Shown: piece after piece, positions 26,753 through 36,363 of the stretch
Layout: the number at the start of each line of letters is the position of its first letter
Numbering within the stretch: position 1 is the stretch's first letter
NCBI RefSeq assembly: GCF_033366695.1
Contig: NZ_JAOBTQ010000001.1
Coordinates: 1,922,001 to 1,986,000 of the forward strand
Source of the DNA: Streptomyces sp. SCL15-4
Lineage (GTDB): Bacteria; Actinomycetota; Actinomycetes; Streptomycetales; Streptomycetaceae
Direction of reading: 5' to 3'
Length of the DNA: 64,000 nt
The notes under the pieces: generated by a model
What the model was told of the DNA's origin: nothing
Databases searched by the model: none
Seen by the model: the letters and a program-made list of their open reading frames with translations, nothing else
Made by a program: the position numbers and the translations under genes

Positions 26753-26794
26753 TAGCTAACGCCCTCGGAAACATCACGTCAACACTTTGTTGAA
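26753..26794 (-). promoter_or_regulatory. uraD promoter with CAACAAAGTGTTG palindrome
   Basis: Reading the minus strand: TTCAACAAAGTGTTGACG (complement of 26777-26794) contains the perfect palindrome CAACA-AAG-TGTTG and ends in a TTGACG -35 box. TAGCTA (26753-26758) is the -10 box after an 18-base spacer, about 50 bases before uraD. The same 18 bases with the same spacing precede the catalase gene. Confidence 0.8.
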
Positions 26795-26819
26795 AATTCC
26801 GCGTAACAAGCCGGGTTGG

Positions 26820-26854
26820 GGGCCGAACGGCCCTTGCGGCCCCCGGTTCGGCCC
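26820..26854. terminator. Terminator of the small regulator gene
   Basis: GGGCCGAAC (26820-26828) pairs with GTTCGGCCC (26846-26854), directly after the stop at 26857 on the minus strand; a nested G/C hairpin lies in the loop. Confidence 0.7.
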
Positions 26855-26856
26855 GG

Positions 26857-27219
26857 TCAGACGCCCTTCTCGCGGTTGAGGTAGTTGTAGACCGTGAAGC
26901 GACTGACGCCGAGCGCGCCCGCCACGGTCTCCACGCCGTGCCGCACGGCGAACGCGCCGCGCGCCTCCAGGATCCGTACGACCTCCTGTTTGGCCTTGCG
27001 GTCCAGGTCGGCCAGCGGCCGGCCCTCCTTGCGCTCCATGGCGGCCAGGATGTGGTCGAGGGAGTCGGCGAGCTGGGGCAGGCGTACGGCGACGACGTCG
27101 GCGCCCTCCCAGGCCAGCACGACGTCCTCCGGGCCGGCCTCGTCGGGCGGGAGCATCGTCCCGCCCATGGCGTCCACCAGCGGCTTCACCGCCGCGATGA
27201 AGGGCTCCTCCGCGGTCAC
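26857..27219 (-). CDS. Small helix-turn-helix regulator (YheO-like HTH)
   Basis: 120 residues from a GTG at 27219 that overlaps the stop of the preceding gene (GTGA). The C-terminal ~30 residues, FAVRHGVETVAGALGVSRFT then VYNYL, are a helix-turn-helix of the type found at the end of YheO-like proteins. The N-terminal ~75 residues (PEDVVLAWEGADVVAVRLPQ, DSLDHILAAMERKEG) look like a shortened sensor. Its position just upstream of uraD makes it the best local candidate for binding the CAACAAAGTGTTG palindromes; this is an inference. Confidence 0.82.
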   Translation of the reverse strand: MTAEEPFIAAVKPLVDAMGGTMLPPDEAGPEDVVLAWEGADVVAVRLPQLADSLDHILAAMERKEGRPLADLDRKAKQEVVRILEARGAFAVRHGVETVAGALGVSRFTVYNYLNREKGV

Positions 27220-27479
27220 CTATCACCCTCCCCGGTTCCGTCGCCGATCACGTTGACCTGGAGCGAGACCCGGGTGGCACCGGCCTGGAGGGTCTTGCGC
27301 AGCAGCGCGTCCACCGCGCCGAGCACCCGGTCGGCGCCGCCCTCGGCCGTATTGCCGAAGGGGCCGACGTCGACGGCGTCCAGCTCGGCCGTCTCGATGA
27401 TCTCGCGCGCCACCAGGGCGTGCGCGGGTGCCTCGTCCAGGTCGAAGGGCTCGGTCGTGAACTCCACTCTCAATCGCAC
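27216..27479 (-). CDS. MTH1187/YkoF-like thiamine-binding protein
   Basis: 87 residues from a GTG at 27479. The pattern VEFTTEPF…ALVAREIIETAELDAVDVGPFGNTAEGGADRVLGAVDALLRKTLQAGATRVSLQV (given here in pieces) matches the ferredoxin-like fold of MTH1187/YkoF proteins, small oligomers that bind thiamine or related heterocycles. Its stop overlaps the start of the HTH gene by four bases, so the two are translationally coupled. Gcl needs thiamine diphosphate, which could explain the location, but that link is speculative. Confidence 0.7.
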   Translation of the reverse strand: MRLRVEFTTEPFDLDEAPAHALVAREIIETAELDAVDVGPFGNTAEGGADRVLGAVDALLRKTLQAGATRVSLQVNVIGDGTGEGDR

Positions 27480-27532
27480 GCACTCAACCTAACGCGCGAG
27501 GCGGTCGCGGGGGCAGCCGTCGCGGACACCTC

Positions 27533-27597
27533 TTGACAAGCGGCGACACCCGACGGCAATCTTCCATTACGCAGAAACGAACTTCCGTAATACGGAA
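27533..27597 (+). promoter_or_regulatory. hyi-glxR promoter with two-site operator
   Basis: TTGACA at 27533-27538 is a good -35 box; the -10 region is weak (CAATCT, 27557-27562). Downstream lie a degenerate site TTCCATTACGCAGAA (27562-27576) and a near-perfect palindrome TTCCGTAATACGGAA (27583-27597), 21 bp apart, covering the expected transcription start. The same pair in the same order and phasing precedes gcl. The motif resembles my recollection of operators for the IclR-type repressor AllR. Confidence 0.75.
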
Positions 27598-27627
27598 TAT
27601 CGACCCACGGAAGGGAGCGCGGCCCGA

Positions 27628-28485
27628 ATGCCAGGTTTCGAGTGGAGCACCGCCGCAGACCAGCGCTTCAACGTCAACCTGTCGATCCTCTTCACGGAAC
27701 TCCCGCTCCTGGAGCGCCCCGCGGCCGCCGCCGCGGCGGGCTTTACCGCGGTCGAGCTGTGGTGGCCCTGGATCGACTCCCCCACTCCGGCCCGGTCCGA
27801 GCTGGACGCCCTGAAGCAGGCGATCGAGGATGCGGGGGTCCGGCTCACGGGCCTGAACTTCTACGCCGGACGGCTGCCGGGCCCCGACCGCGGCGCCCTG
27901 TCGCTGCCGGGCGAGGAGTCGGAGAGGTTCCGCGCCAGCATCGACGTGGCCGCCGGCTTCGCGGCCTCCCTCGGCTGCACGGCGCTCAACGCGCTCTACG
28001 GCAACCGGGTCGAGGGCGTGGACCCGGCCGAGCAGGACGCGCTCGCCCTGGAGAACCTGGCCCTCGCGGCCCGGGCGGCCGACCGGATCGGCGCGATCCT
28101 GCTGATCGAGGCGCTGAACAAGCCCGAATCGCCGCTGTATCCGCTGGTGTCGGCGCCGGCCGCCATCGAGGTCGTCGACAAGGTCAACGCGGCGACGGGC
28201 CTCGGGAACGCCAAGTTCCTGATGGACCTCTACCACCTGTCCATGAACGGCGAGGACCTGCCCGCCGTCATCGACGCCTGCGCGGCGAAGACCGGGCACG
28301 TGCAGATCGCCGACAACCCCGGCCGCGGCGCCCCCGGCACCGGCTCGCTCCCGCTCCAGGAGCTGCTCGGCCGGCTGCGGAAGGCCGGTTACGACGGCTG
28401 GGTCGGCCTGGAGTACAAGCCGGGCGACCGCCCGAGCGCCGAGGCGTTCGACTGGCTCCCGCGCGAGGCCCGCGCGGCCCGCTGA
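27628..28485 (+). CDS. hyi: Hydroxypyruvate isomerase-like TIM barrel
   Basis: 285 residues with AAGGGAG upstream of the ATG. Interconverts hydroxypyruvate and tartronate semialdehyde in glyoxylate use. Seen: RFNVNLSILFTELPLLERP, FTAVELWWPW, LNFYAGRLPGPDRG, ILLIEALNKPESP (metal-binding Glu), FLMDLYHLSMNGED and HVQIADNPGRGAPGTG, all typical of Hyi in the xylose isomerase-like superfamily. First gene of an operon with glxR (68 bases downstream); controlled by the two-site operator. Confidence 0.94.
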   Translation: MPGFEWSTAADQRFNVNLSILFTELPLLERPAAAAAAGFTAVELWWPWIDSPTPARSELDALKQAIEDAGVRLTGLNFYAGRLPGPDRGALSLPGEESERFRASIDVAAGFAASLGCTALNALYGNRVEGVDPAEQDALALENLALAARAADRIGAILLIEALNKPESPLYPLVSAPAAIEVVDKVNAATGLGNAKFLMDLYHLSMNGEDLPAVIDACAAKTGHVQIADNPGRGAPGTGSLPLQELLGRLRKAGYDGWVGLEYKPGDRPSAEAFDWLPREARAAR

Positions 28486-28553
28486 GCCGCCGGCCCCGCA
28501 CACCGGCCGCCCTTCACAGACGTACAGCCGCAGTAAGAGAGGCACCCCGAATC

Positions 28554-29468
28554 ATGAGCAACCTCGCAGCTTCCTCCCACCCGACCCGCCCTGCGATCGC
28601 GTGGATCGGCCTCGGCATCATGGGCTCCCCCATGTCCGAGAACCTGATCAAGGCGGGCTACCAGGTCACCGGTTACACCCTGGAGAAGGAGAAGCTGGAC
28701 CGCCTGGCCGCCGCCGGCGGCACCGCGGCCGGCTCGATCGCCGAGGCCGTGCGCGACGCCGACGTGGTCATCACGATGGTGCCCGCCTCCCCGCAGGTCG
28801 AGGCCATCGCCTACGGCCCGGACGGCATCCTGGAGAACGCCCGGTCCGGCGCCCTGCTGATCGACATGTCCTCGATCACCCCGCAGACCTCGGTGGACCT
28901 CGCCAAGGCCGCCGAGGACAAGGGCATCCGGGTGCTGGACGCCCCGGTGTCCGGCGGCGAGGCCGGCGCCGTGGAAGCGGTGCTGTCCATCATGGTCGGC
29001 GGCGAGCAGGCCGACTTCGACGAGGCCAAGCCGGTCTTCGAGGCCCTCGGCAAGACCATCGTGCTGTGCGGCCCGCACGGCTCGGGCCAGACCGTGAAGG
29101 CCGCCAACCAGCTGATCGTCGCCGTGAACATCCAGGCGTGCGCCGAGGCCGTGGTCTTCCTGGAGAAGTCGGGCGTGAACCTCCAGGCCGCCCTGGACGT
29201 CCTCAACGGCGGCCTGGCCGGCTCCACGGTGCTGACGCGGAAGAAGGACAACTTCCTCAACCGCGACTTCAAGCCCGGTTTCCGTATCGACCTGCACCAC
29301 AAGGACATGGGCATCGTCACCGACGCCGCCCGCAACGTCGGCGCGGCCCTGCCGGTCGGCGCCGTGGTCGCCCAGCTGGTCGCCAGCCTGCGCGCCCAGG
29401 GCGACGGCGGCCTGGACCACTCGGCCCTGCTGCGGGCCGTCGAGCGCCTGTCCGGCGCCCGGGTCTGA
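28554..29468 (+). CDS. glxR: 2-hydroxy-3-oxopropionate (tartronate semialdehyde) reductase
   Basis: 304 residues. NAD(P)H-dependent reduction of tartronate semialdehyde to D-glycerate. Rossmann motif GLGIMGSPMSENLIKAGY, VDAPVSGGE-type substrate loop (LDAPVSGGEAGA) and the catalytic Lys in GSGQTVKAANQLIVA, then FRIDLHHKDMGIV in the helical C-terminal domain, as in β-hydroxyacid dehydrogenases. Acts after Gcl in the same pathway. An ATG at 28554 with AGAGAGG upstream sets the start. Confidence 0.95.
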   Translation: MSNLAASSHPTRPAIAWIGLGIMGSPMSENLIKAGYQVTGYTLEKEKLDRLAAAGGTAAGSIAEAVRDADVVITMVPASPQVEAIAYGPDGILENARSGALLIDMSSITPQTSVDLAKAAEDKGIRVLDAPVSGGEAGAVEAVLSIMVGGEQADFDEAKPVFEALGKTIVLCGPHGSGQTVKAANQLIVAVNIQACAEAVVFLEKSGVNLQAALDVLNGGLAGSTVLTRKKDNFLNRDFKPGFRIDLHHKDMGIVTDAARNVGAALPVGAVVAQLVASLRAQGDGGLDHSALLRAVERLSGARV

Positions 29469-29548
29469 CGGCTCCTCGCACTTCCGGGCCGCGGTGCCGC
29501 CGACACCTGTCCTGTCGCGCCCAGGCGGCGCCGCGGTCCGGAATCGAC

Positions 29549-29616
29549 TTCAACAAAGTGTTGACGCTCTGATCGCCCCACTTCTAGGCTCCACAAAGCG
29601 GAAACAGTTTTCCGCT
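29549..29616 (+). promoter_or_regulatory. Catalase promoter with two different palindromes
   Basis: TTCAACAAAGTGTTGACG (29549-29566) is identical to the uraD promoter segment and includes the -35 box TTGACG. TAGGCT (29585-29590) is the -10 box at 18 bases. Just downstream, near the likely start point, lies a second palindrome, AGCGGAAACAGTTTTCCGCT (29597-29616, 8-base arms), absent from the uraD promoter. This suggests shared purine-linked control plus an additional, perhaps peroxide- or metal-responsive, control. Confidence 0.78.
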
Positions 29617-29639
29617 GACACCCGCACGGAAGGTCCACG

Positions 29640-31103
29640 ATGTCGAAGCGCGTGCTCACGACAGAGTCCGGCGCACCGGTCGCCGACAACCAGAATTCCG
29701 CCTCCGCCGGCGTCGGCGGCCCGCTCCTGATCCAGGACCAGCACCTCCTGGAGAAGCTCGCGCGCTTCAACCGCGAGCGGATCCCGGAGCGTGTCGTGCA
29801 TGCCCGCGGCTCCGGCGCGTACGGCCACTTCGAGGTGACCGACGACGTCACCGGCTACACCCACGCCGACTTCCTCGCCTCGATCGGCAAGCGCACCGAG
29901 GTGTTCGTGCGCTTCTCCACGGTCGCCGACTCCCTCGGCGGCGCCGACGCGGTCCGCGACCCGCGCGGCTTCGCGGTGAAGTTCTACACCGAGGAGGGCA
30001 ACTACGACCTCGTCGGCAACAACACCCCGGTGTTCTTCATCAAGGACCCGCTGAAGTTCCCCGACTTCATCCACTCGCAGAAGCGCGACCCGTTCACCGG
30101 CAAGCAGGAGCCGGACAACGTCTGGGACTTCTGGGCGCACGCCCCCGAGGCCACGCACCAGGTGACCTGGCTGATGGGCGACCGCGGCATCCCGGCGTCG
30201 TACCGCCACATGAACGGCTACGGCTCGCACACCTACCAGTGGACGAACGCCAAGGGCGAGGCATTCTTCGTCAAGTACCACTTCAAGACCAACCAGGGCA
30301 TCCGCTGCCTGTCCGCCGAGCAGGCGCAGGAGCTGGCGGGCAAGGACCCCAACTCGCACCAGACCGACCTGCTCCAGGCGATCGAGCGGGGCGTGCACCC
30401 GTCCTGGACGCTGTACGTGCAGATCATGCCGGCGGCCGAGGCGGCGGACTACCGCTTCAACCCCTTCGACCTGACCAAGGTCTGGCCGCACAGGGACTAC
30501 CCGCTCCGGCGCGTGGGCCGGCTGGTCCTCGACCGCAACCCGGACAACGTGTTCGCCGAGGTCGAGCAGGCCGCGTTCTCCCCGAACAACTTCGTGCCCG
30601 GCATCGGCCCGTCCCCGGACAAGATGCTCCAGGGCCGGCTGTTCGCCTACGCGGACGCCCACCGCTACCGCCTCGGCGTCAACCACACGCTGCTCGCCGT
30701 GAACGCCCCGAAGGCGGTCCCGGGCGGCGCCCGGAACTACGGCCGCGACGGCTTCATGGCGGTCAACGGCCAGGGCCGGCACGCCAAGAACTACGAGCCG
30801 AACTCCTACGACGGCCCGGTGGAGACCGGCCGCCCGCTGTCCGCCCCGCTTCCGGTGGCCGGTCACACGGGCAGCCACGTGGCTCCGCTGCACACCAAGG
30901 ACGACGACTTCTTCCAGGCCGGCGAGCTGTACCGGCTGATGTCGGACGAGGAGAAGTCCCGCCTGGTCGCGAACATCGCCGGCGGCCTCTCGCAGGTCTC
31001 CCGCGACGACGTGATCGAGAAGAACCTGGCCCACTTCCACGCCGCCGACCCCGAGTACGGCAAGCGCGTGGAGGAGGCGGTCCGCGCCCTGCGCGAGGAC
31101 TGA
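29640..31103 (+). CDS. Monofunctional haem catalase (small-subunit clade)
   Basis: 487 residues. Decomposes H2O2. Distal His in [16 protein letters not shown], catalytic Asn in the [17 protein letters not shown] segment, and proximal haem-ligand Tyr in [15 protein letters not shown]. Length fits clade 3 catalases of ~480-500 residues. Placement between glxR and gcl, with a promoter segment identical to that of the uricase operon, suggests it removes uricase-derived peroxide. A terminator follows closely. Confidence 0.97.
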   Translation: MSKRVLTTESGAPVADNQNSASAGVGGPLLIQDQHLLEKLARFNRERIPERVVHARGSGAYGHFEVTDDVTGYTHADFLASIGKRTEVFVRFSTVADSLGGADAVRDPRGFAVKFYTEEGNYDLVGNNTPVFFIKDPLKFPDFIHSQKRDPFTGKQEPDNVWDFWAHAPEATHQVTWLMGDRGIPASYRHMNGYGSHTYQWTNAKGEAFFVKYHFKTNQGIRCLSAEQAQELAGKDPNSHQTDLLQAIERGVHPSWTLYVQIMPAAEAADYRFNPFDLTKVWPHRDYPLRRVGRLVLDRNPDNVFAEVEQAAFSPNNFVPGIGPSPDKMLQGRLFAYADAHRYRLGVNHTLLAVNAPKAVPGGARNYGRDGFMAVNGQGRHAKNYEPNSYDGPVETGRPLSAPLPVAGHTGSHVAPLHTKDDDFFQAGELYRLMSDEEKSRLVANIAGGLSQVSRDDVIEKNLAHFHAADPEYGKRVEEAVRALRED

Positions 31104-31114
31104 GTCCCAAGACT

Positions 31115-31152
31115 GCGTCCGGGACGTGACGGGGAGGTCGTGCCCCGGACGC
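31115..31152. terminator. Catalase terminator
   Basis: GCGTCCGGG (31115-31123) pairs with CCCGGACGC (31144-31152), twelve bases after the catalase stop. A second stem (CGGGTGATC/GATCACCCG, 31170-31199) follows. Confidence 0.7.
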
Positions 31153-31430
31153 GAAGACCCCGCCGCCCTCGGGTGATCCGGATGAGGGGTGATCACCCGG
31201 GTACGGCGGGCAGGGCGAGGACCGCGGTGGCGTGCGAGCCAGTGCGGTGGTGAAGGAGATACGGGCTCCCCTCTCGACCAGAGGGAGGGGACGTCCGCCT
31301 CCGTCGCCGCCACCGCGGTCCCGGCCCGATCCTCCGGCCCCGCCGCCGGAGGAACACCGGCCCCGTCCGGCGGCGCGATCGACCTGTCGCGCCCAGCCTC
31401 GCGCCGTCGGACGGCCACCACCTGGTGGAC

Positions 31431-31463
31431 GAAGCGCTCCCTCCGGTCCGGAGGGAGCGCTTC
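31431..31463. terminator. Long perfect inverted repeat in the 31.1-31.5 kb gap
   Basis: GAAGCGCTCCCTCCGG (31431-31446) and its exact complement (31448-31463) form a 16-bp palindrome with almost no loop. It lies ~60 bases before the small gene at 31524 and ~330 bases after catalase, in a 420-base gap in which the frames on both strands look non-coding. It could be a terminator or an extrusion/operator site. Confidence 0.55.
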
Positions 31464-31523
31464 GCGCCGTCCGGGGCCGGCTCCCGGCGTGCGCGTCCTC
31501 CGTGTCCGCAGCACGCTGAAGGC

Positions 31524-31757
31524 ATGGGCAACCCGACACAGCACCCGCACATCGTGGTCCACTCCCCCGCCCTGGACGGCTCCCGGCGGGTCACCGAGGG
31601 GGACGTGACGCTGGGGATCGCCTCGCACCTGGACGACGTCGTGGAGATCCTGCGGCTGGCCGACCTGGACCGGATCGAGGTGGAGGTGAGCGACCTGATC
31701 GAATGGCAGGGCGGCGGACCGGACGACTGGCCCGGCCTGAGCGAGCACGACTTTTAG
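31524..31757 (+). CDS. Small conserved-looking hypothetical protein
   Basis: 77 residues starting MGNPTQHPHIVVHSPALDGS and ending WPGLSEHDF. The composition (IASHLDDVVEILRLADLD, then an acidic tail) is a compact α/β domain with good codon bias. From memory, actinobacteria carry many small proteins of this kind, with a β strand, a 'G…' turn and a Leu-rich helix, but no function is known. The ATG has only a weak, close AAGG. Confidence 0.7.
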   Translation: MGNPTQHPHIVVHSPALDGSRRVTEGDVTLGIASHLDDVVEILRLADLDRIEVEVSDLIEWQGGGPDDWPGLSEHDF

Positions 31758-31916
31758 CGACGCGGCCTGCGACAGGCGTCGTAGACGGGCTACGCAACCC
31801 TCAAATCAAGCTCTGAACAGCGCCGACGAGGCTTCGACGGCCGCTCGCGGCGGGCACAGTACGTGCAGACGGGGCCCGCCTGCACGGGGGCGGCGGGCCC
31901 CGCACGGGGGTGTCTC

Positions 31917-32636
31917 ATGGGCCGTACGACGCCGGTCGCCGTTCCTTGTCCGTACGCGGTCGCGCTGCTGCGCGGAGGTGACCGCGCCGCCGTGACCGTC
32001 GCCGTGCTCGCCCTGCACCTGCGCGGCGGAGTCGAGGCGGGCCGGCCCGGCACGCTGCGCAAGACCACGACGGGCGGCGCGGCGCCGCATCGGCACCCGC
32101 TGGAGAAGGCGGTCCGCACCGGCCTGTACCGGCCCGCCGGACCGTCGGAGCTGCCCGGCCGGGCCGTGGTGCGCCGGGCCCTCGTCCGGCTGCGGGCCGA
32201 GCTGACGGCCGAGGGGCTGCTGCGCCCGCTGCCGCCCCGCCGCACCCGCGCCGCCCGCCGGCTGCTGACGGCCCTGCGCGAGCGCCGGCCGCTGCCGCAG
32301 GGTCCCGGCGGTCTGCCCGAGGAGGAACTGCTGCTCGCCGTCGCGCTGTACGGCGAACGGGCCCTGACCGTCCTGGTACCGGACTTCGCCCGCCGGGCCG
32401 GGCTCACCGGCCGCGGCGCGCTCGCCGACGCGGGCCGCTTCCCGTTCGGCCGGGGCACCGACCACCGCCTGTTCCCCGACGACGAGCACGACACCTACGA
32501 CGCCTACGACACCTACGACGGGACACCGGACGACCGGGACGGCGGCGACCGGGACCAGGGCGGCGGTGCGCACACCGGGTACGAGCACGGCGGCCACGAC
32601 TACGGCGGCGGTTGCGGAGGCGGCGGATTCGACTGA
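31917..32636 (+). CDS. TIGR04222-like protein with Gly/Cys-rich tail
   Basis: 239 residues from the ATG at 31917 (the open frame continues upstream without coding bias). YAVALLRGGDRAAVTVAVLALHLRGGVEAG, read in parts, resembles the N-terminal conserved segment of the TIGR04222 group, whose members end in glycine/cysteine-rich tails. The tail here is HDYGGGCGGGGFD, preceded by an Asp/Tyr-rich repeat (DTYDAYDTYD). Unlike typical members it lacks clear TM helices, so it may be a soluble derivative. Function unknown. Convergent with gcl across a strong terminator. Confidence 0.75.
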   Translation: MGRTTPVAVPCPYAVALLRGGDRAAVTVAVLALHLRGGVEAGRPGTLRKTTTGGAAPHRHPLEKAVRTGLYRPAGPSELPGRAVVRRALVRLRAELTAEGLLRPLPPRRTRAARRLLTALRERRPLPQGPGGLPEEELLLAVALYGERALTVLVPDFARRAGLTGRGALADAGRFPFGRGTDHRLFPDDEHDTYDAYDTYDGTPDDRDGGDRDQGGGAHTGYEHGGHDYGGGCGGGGFD

Positions 32637-32647
32637 GGGCATGCCGA

Positions 32648-32681
32648 AGGGGCGGCCCGTCCCCCCGGGCGGGCCGCCCCT
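32648..32681. terminator. Bidirectional terminator between TIGR04222-like gene and gcl
   Basis: AGGGGCGGCCCG (32648-32659) pairs perfectly with CGGGCCGCCCCT (32670-32681); it sits between convergent stops at 32636 and 32697. Confidence 0.87.
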
Positions 32682-32696
32682 GAGGCGCCGGTTGCG

Positions 32697-34484
<1,788 letters not shown>

Positions 34485-34573
34485 CGAGTACTCCTGCTTC
34501 GGCCTCTCGGATGCGTACTCCCGTCGCGCCCCGCGGTGAGCACGGCCTCCCGAATGTCGATCTCCGCAATCTT

Positions 34574-34609
34574 TTCCGTATTGCGGAATATAACTTCTAC
34601 TATCTGGAA
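34574..34609 (-). promoter_or_regulatory. gcl promoter with two-site operator
   Basis: On the minus strand, TTCCAGATAGTAGAA (34595-34609) is followed 21 bp later by the palindrome TTCCGCAATACGGAA (34574-34588), matching 14 of 15 positions of the hyi operator. TATATT between and into the sites is a likely -10 box. The order (weak site distal, strong site proximal) is the same as at hyi. The -10 to ATG leader is about 95 bases. Confidence 0.78.
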
Positions 34610-34667
34610 GCAATGTAAGGGGGCCGGTGAAGGTCGTCAAGAGCGGTCCGGCCACCGGAAAGCACGA

Positions 34668-34698
34668 GAGGGCCGCCCGTGCGGCACGGGCGGCCCTC
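34668..34698. terminator. Terminator of the acyl-CoA synthetase pair
   Basis: GAGGGCCGCCCGTGC (34668-34682) and its complement (34684-34698), a 15-bp palindrome, 19 bases beyond the stop at 34717 on the minus strand. Confidence 0.85.
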
Positions 34699-34716
34699 CG
34701 CGGGATGCGGGGCGTC

Positions 34717-36363
34717 TCAGGTTCCGTAGGTCTCCCGCAGCTCGACCTTGCGCACCTTGCCGGACACCGTCATCGGGAAGGAGTCGAGCAGCTCCAGCCG
34801 GCTGGGGATCTTGTAGTGGGCGAGGCGGCCCGCGCAGAACTCGCGCAGCTCCTCGAGGGTGAGCGGCCGCGCGGGGTCGCTCGGGACGACACAGGCGAGG
34901 ACCTCCTCGCCGTACCGCTCGTGCGGCACCCCGACCACCTGGACGTCCCGGATGCCGGGGTGGGCGTGGAGGAACTCCTCGACCTCGCGCGGGTAGACGT
35001 TCTCGCCGCCGCGGATGATCAGGTCCTTGATCCGGCCGACGATCTCCACGTACCCGTCCTCGCGCATCACCGCGAGGTCCCCGGTGTGCATCCAGCGGCC
35101 GGCGTCGACCGCCTCGGCCGTCTTCTCCGGCTCGTTCCAGTAGCCGAGCATCACGCTGTAGCCGCGGGTGCACAGCTCTCCCGCGGTTCCCCGGGGCCGG
35201 GTCACTCCCGTGGCGGGATCGACGATCTTGACCTCCAGGTGGGGCAGCACCCGGCCGACGGTGGCGGTGCGGTGCTCCAGGTCGTCCTCGATCCGCGTCT
35301 GGAGGGACACCGGTGACGTCTCCGTCATGCCGTAGCAGATGGAGACCTGCTCCATGTGCATCTCGGTGACCACCCGTTTCATCACCTCCACCGGGCACGG
35401 CGAGCCCGCCATGATGCCGGTGCGCAGGGAGGACAGGTCGTGGTCCGCGAAGCCGGGCAGGTTCAGCTCGGCGATGAACATGGTCGGGACGCCGTACAGC
35501 GATGTGCACCGCTCCCGCTCGACCGCCTCCAGCGTGGCCCTCGCGTCGAAGGACGGGGCCGGGATCACCAAACAGGCGCCGTGCGAGGTGGCGGCCAGAT
35601 TGCCCATGACCATGCCGAAGCAGTGGTAGAAGGGGACCGGGACGCAGATCCTGTCCTGCTCGGTGTACGCGATCATCTCGCCGACGAAATAACCGTTGTT
35701 GAGGATGTTGTGGTGGGAGAGGGTGGCCCCTTTGGGGAAGCCCGTGGTGCCCGAGGTGTACTGGATGTTGACGGGGTCGTCGCAGGACAGCTCCTCGAAC
35801 GGCTTCGCCGCGGCCCCGGCAGTGGCGCGCGCGAGCAGTGCGTCCCAGCCCGGGTCGCCGAAGTAGACCGTCTCCCGCAGCCCGGGCAGCCCGGCCCGCA
35901 CCTCCTCGACCATCGCGCGGTAGTCGCTCGTCTTGTGGCCGAGGGAGGCGAACAGGAAGGACACACCGGCCTGTTCGAGGACGTAGGCGACCTCGTGGGT
36001 GCGGTACGCGGGATTGATGTTCACCATGATCGCGCCGAGGCGCGCGGTGGCGTACTGGACCAGCACCCACTCCGGGCGGTTGACCGCCCAGATGCCCACC
36101 CGGTCGCCCTTGGCGACCCCGCTCGCGCGCAGCGCGTACGCCAGCCGGTCGACGTCGGCGCCGAACTCCGCGTAGGTCCAGCGCCGGCCCGACGGCACGT
36201 CGACGAGCGCCTCGCGGTCCGGCCAGGCCGCGACGGCCCGGTCCAGACTGGCGCCGATAGTGTCGCCGAGCAGCGGGGTGGCGCCCGTCCCGCGGGCGTA
36301 CGAGAGCCGCGTCCCGGGGGTGTGCGGGGACCCGGTCGCGGGGGCCGGGGCGGGCGCGGTCAA
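34717..36363 (-). CDS. Fatty acyl-CoA synthetase (AMP-binding, FadD-type)
   Basis: 548 residues. Starts at a TTG (36363) with AGGAGG seven bases upstream and overlaps the stop of the preceding gene (TTGA), so translation is coupled. Activates carboxylic acids through an acyl-adenylate. Seen: P-loop [21 protein letters not shown], the [15 protein letters not shown] gate region, [27 protein letters not shown] and the C-terminal catalytic Lys in [10 protein letters not shown]. Length and sequence fit medium/long-chain ligases. The two adjacent ligases form a two-gene operon, substrate unknown. Confidence 0.92.
   Translation of the reverse strand: MTAPAPAPATGSPHTPGTRLSYARGTGATPLLGDTIGASLDRAVAAWPDREALVDVPSGRRWTYAEFGADVDRLAYALRASGVAKGDRVGIWAVNRPEWVLVQYATARLGAIMVNINPAYRTHEVAYVLEQAGVSFLFASLGHKTSDYRAMVEEVRAGLPGLRETVYFGDPGWDALLARATAGAAAKPFEELSCDDPVNIQYTSGTTGFPKGATLSHHNILNNGYFVGEMIAYTEQDRICVPVPFYHCFGMVMGNLAATSHGACLVIPAPSFDARATLEAVERERCTSLYGVPTMFIAELNLPGFADHDLSSLRTGIMAGSPCPVEVMKRVVTEMHMEQVSICYGMTETSPVSLQTRIEDDLEHRTATVGRVLPHLEVKIVDPATGVTRPRGTAGELCTRGYSVMLGYWNEPEKTAEAVDAGRWMHTGDLAVMREDGYVEIVGRIKDLIIRGGENVYPREVEEFLHAHPGIRDVQVVGVPHERYGEEVLACVVPSDPARPLTLEELREFCAGRLAHYKIPSRLELLDSFPMTVSGKVRKVELRETYGT

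Noticed and set aside
31193..31594. Open frames on both strands in the gap after catalase
   Set aside because: Arg/Gly/Pro-rich, no ribosome sites, and they cross several perfect inverted repeats; treated as intergenic.
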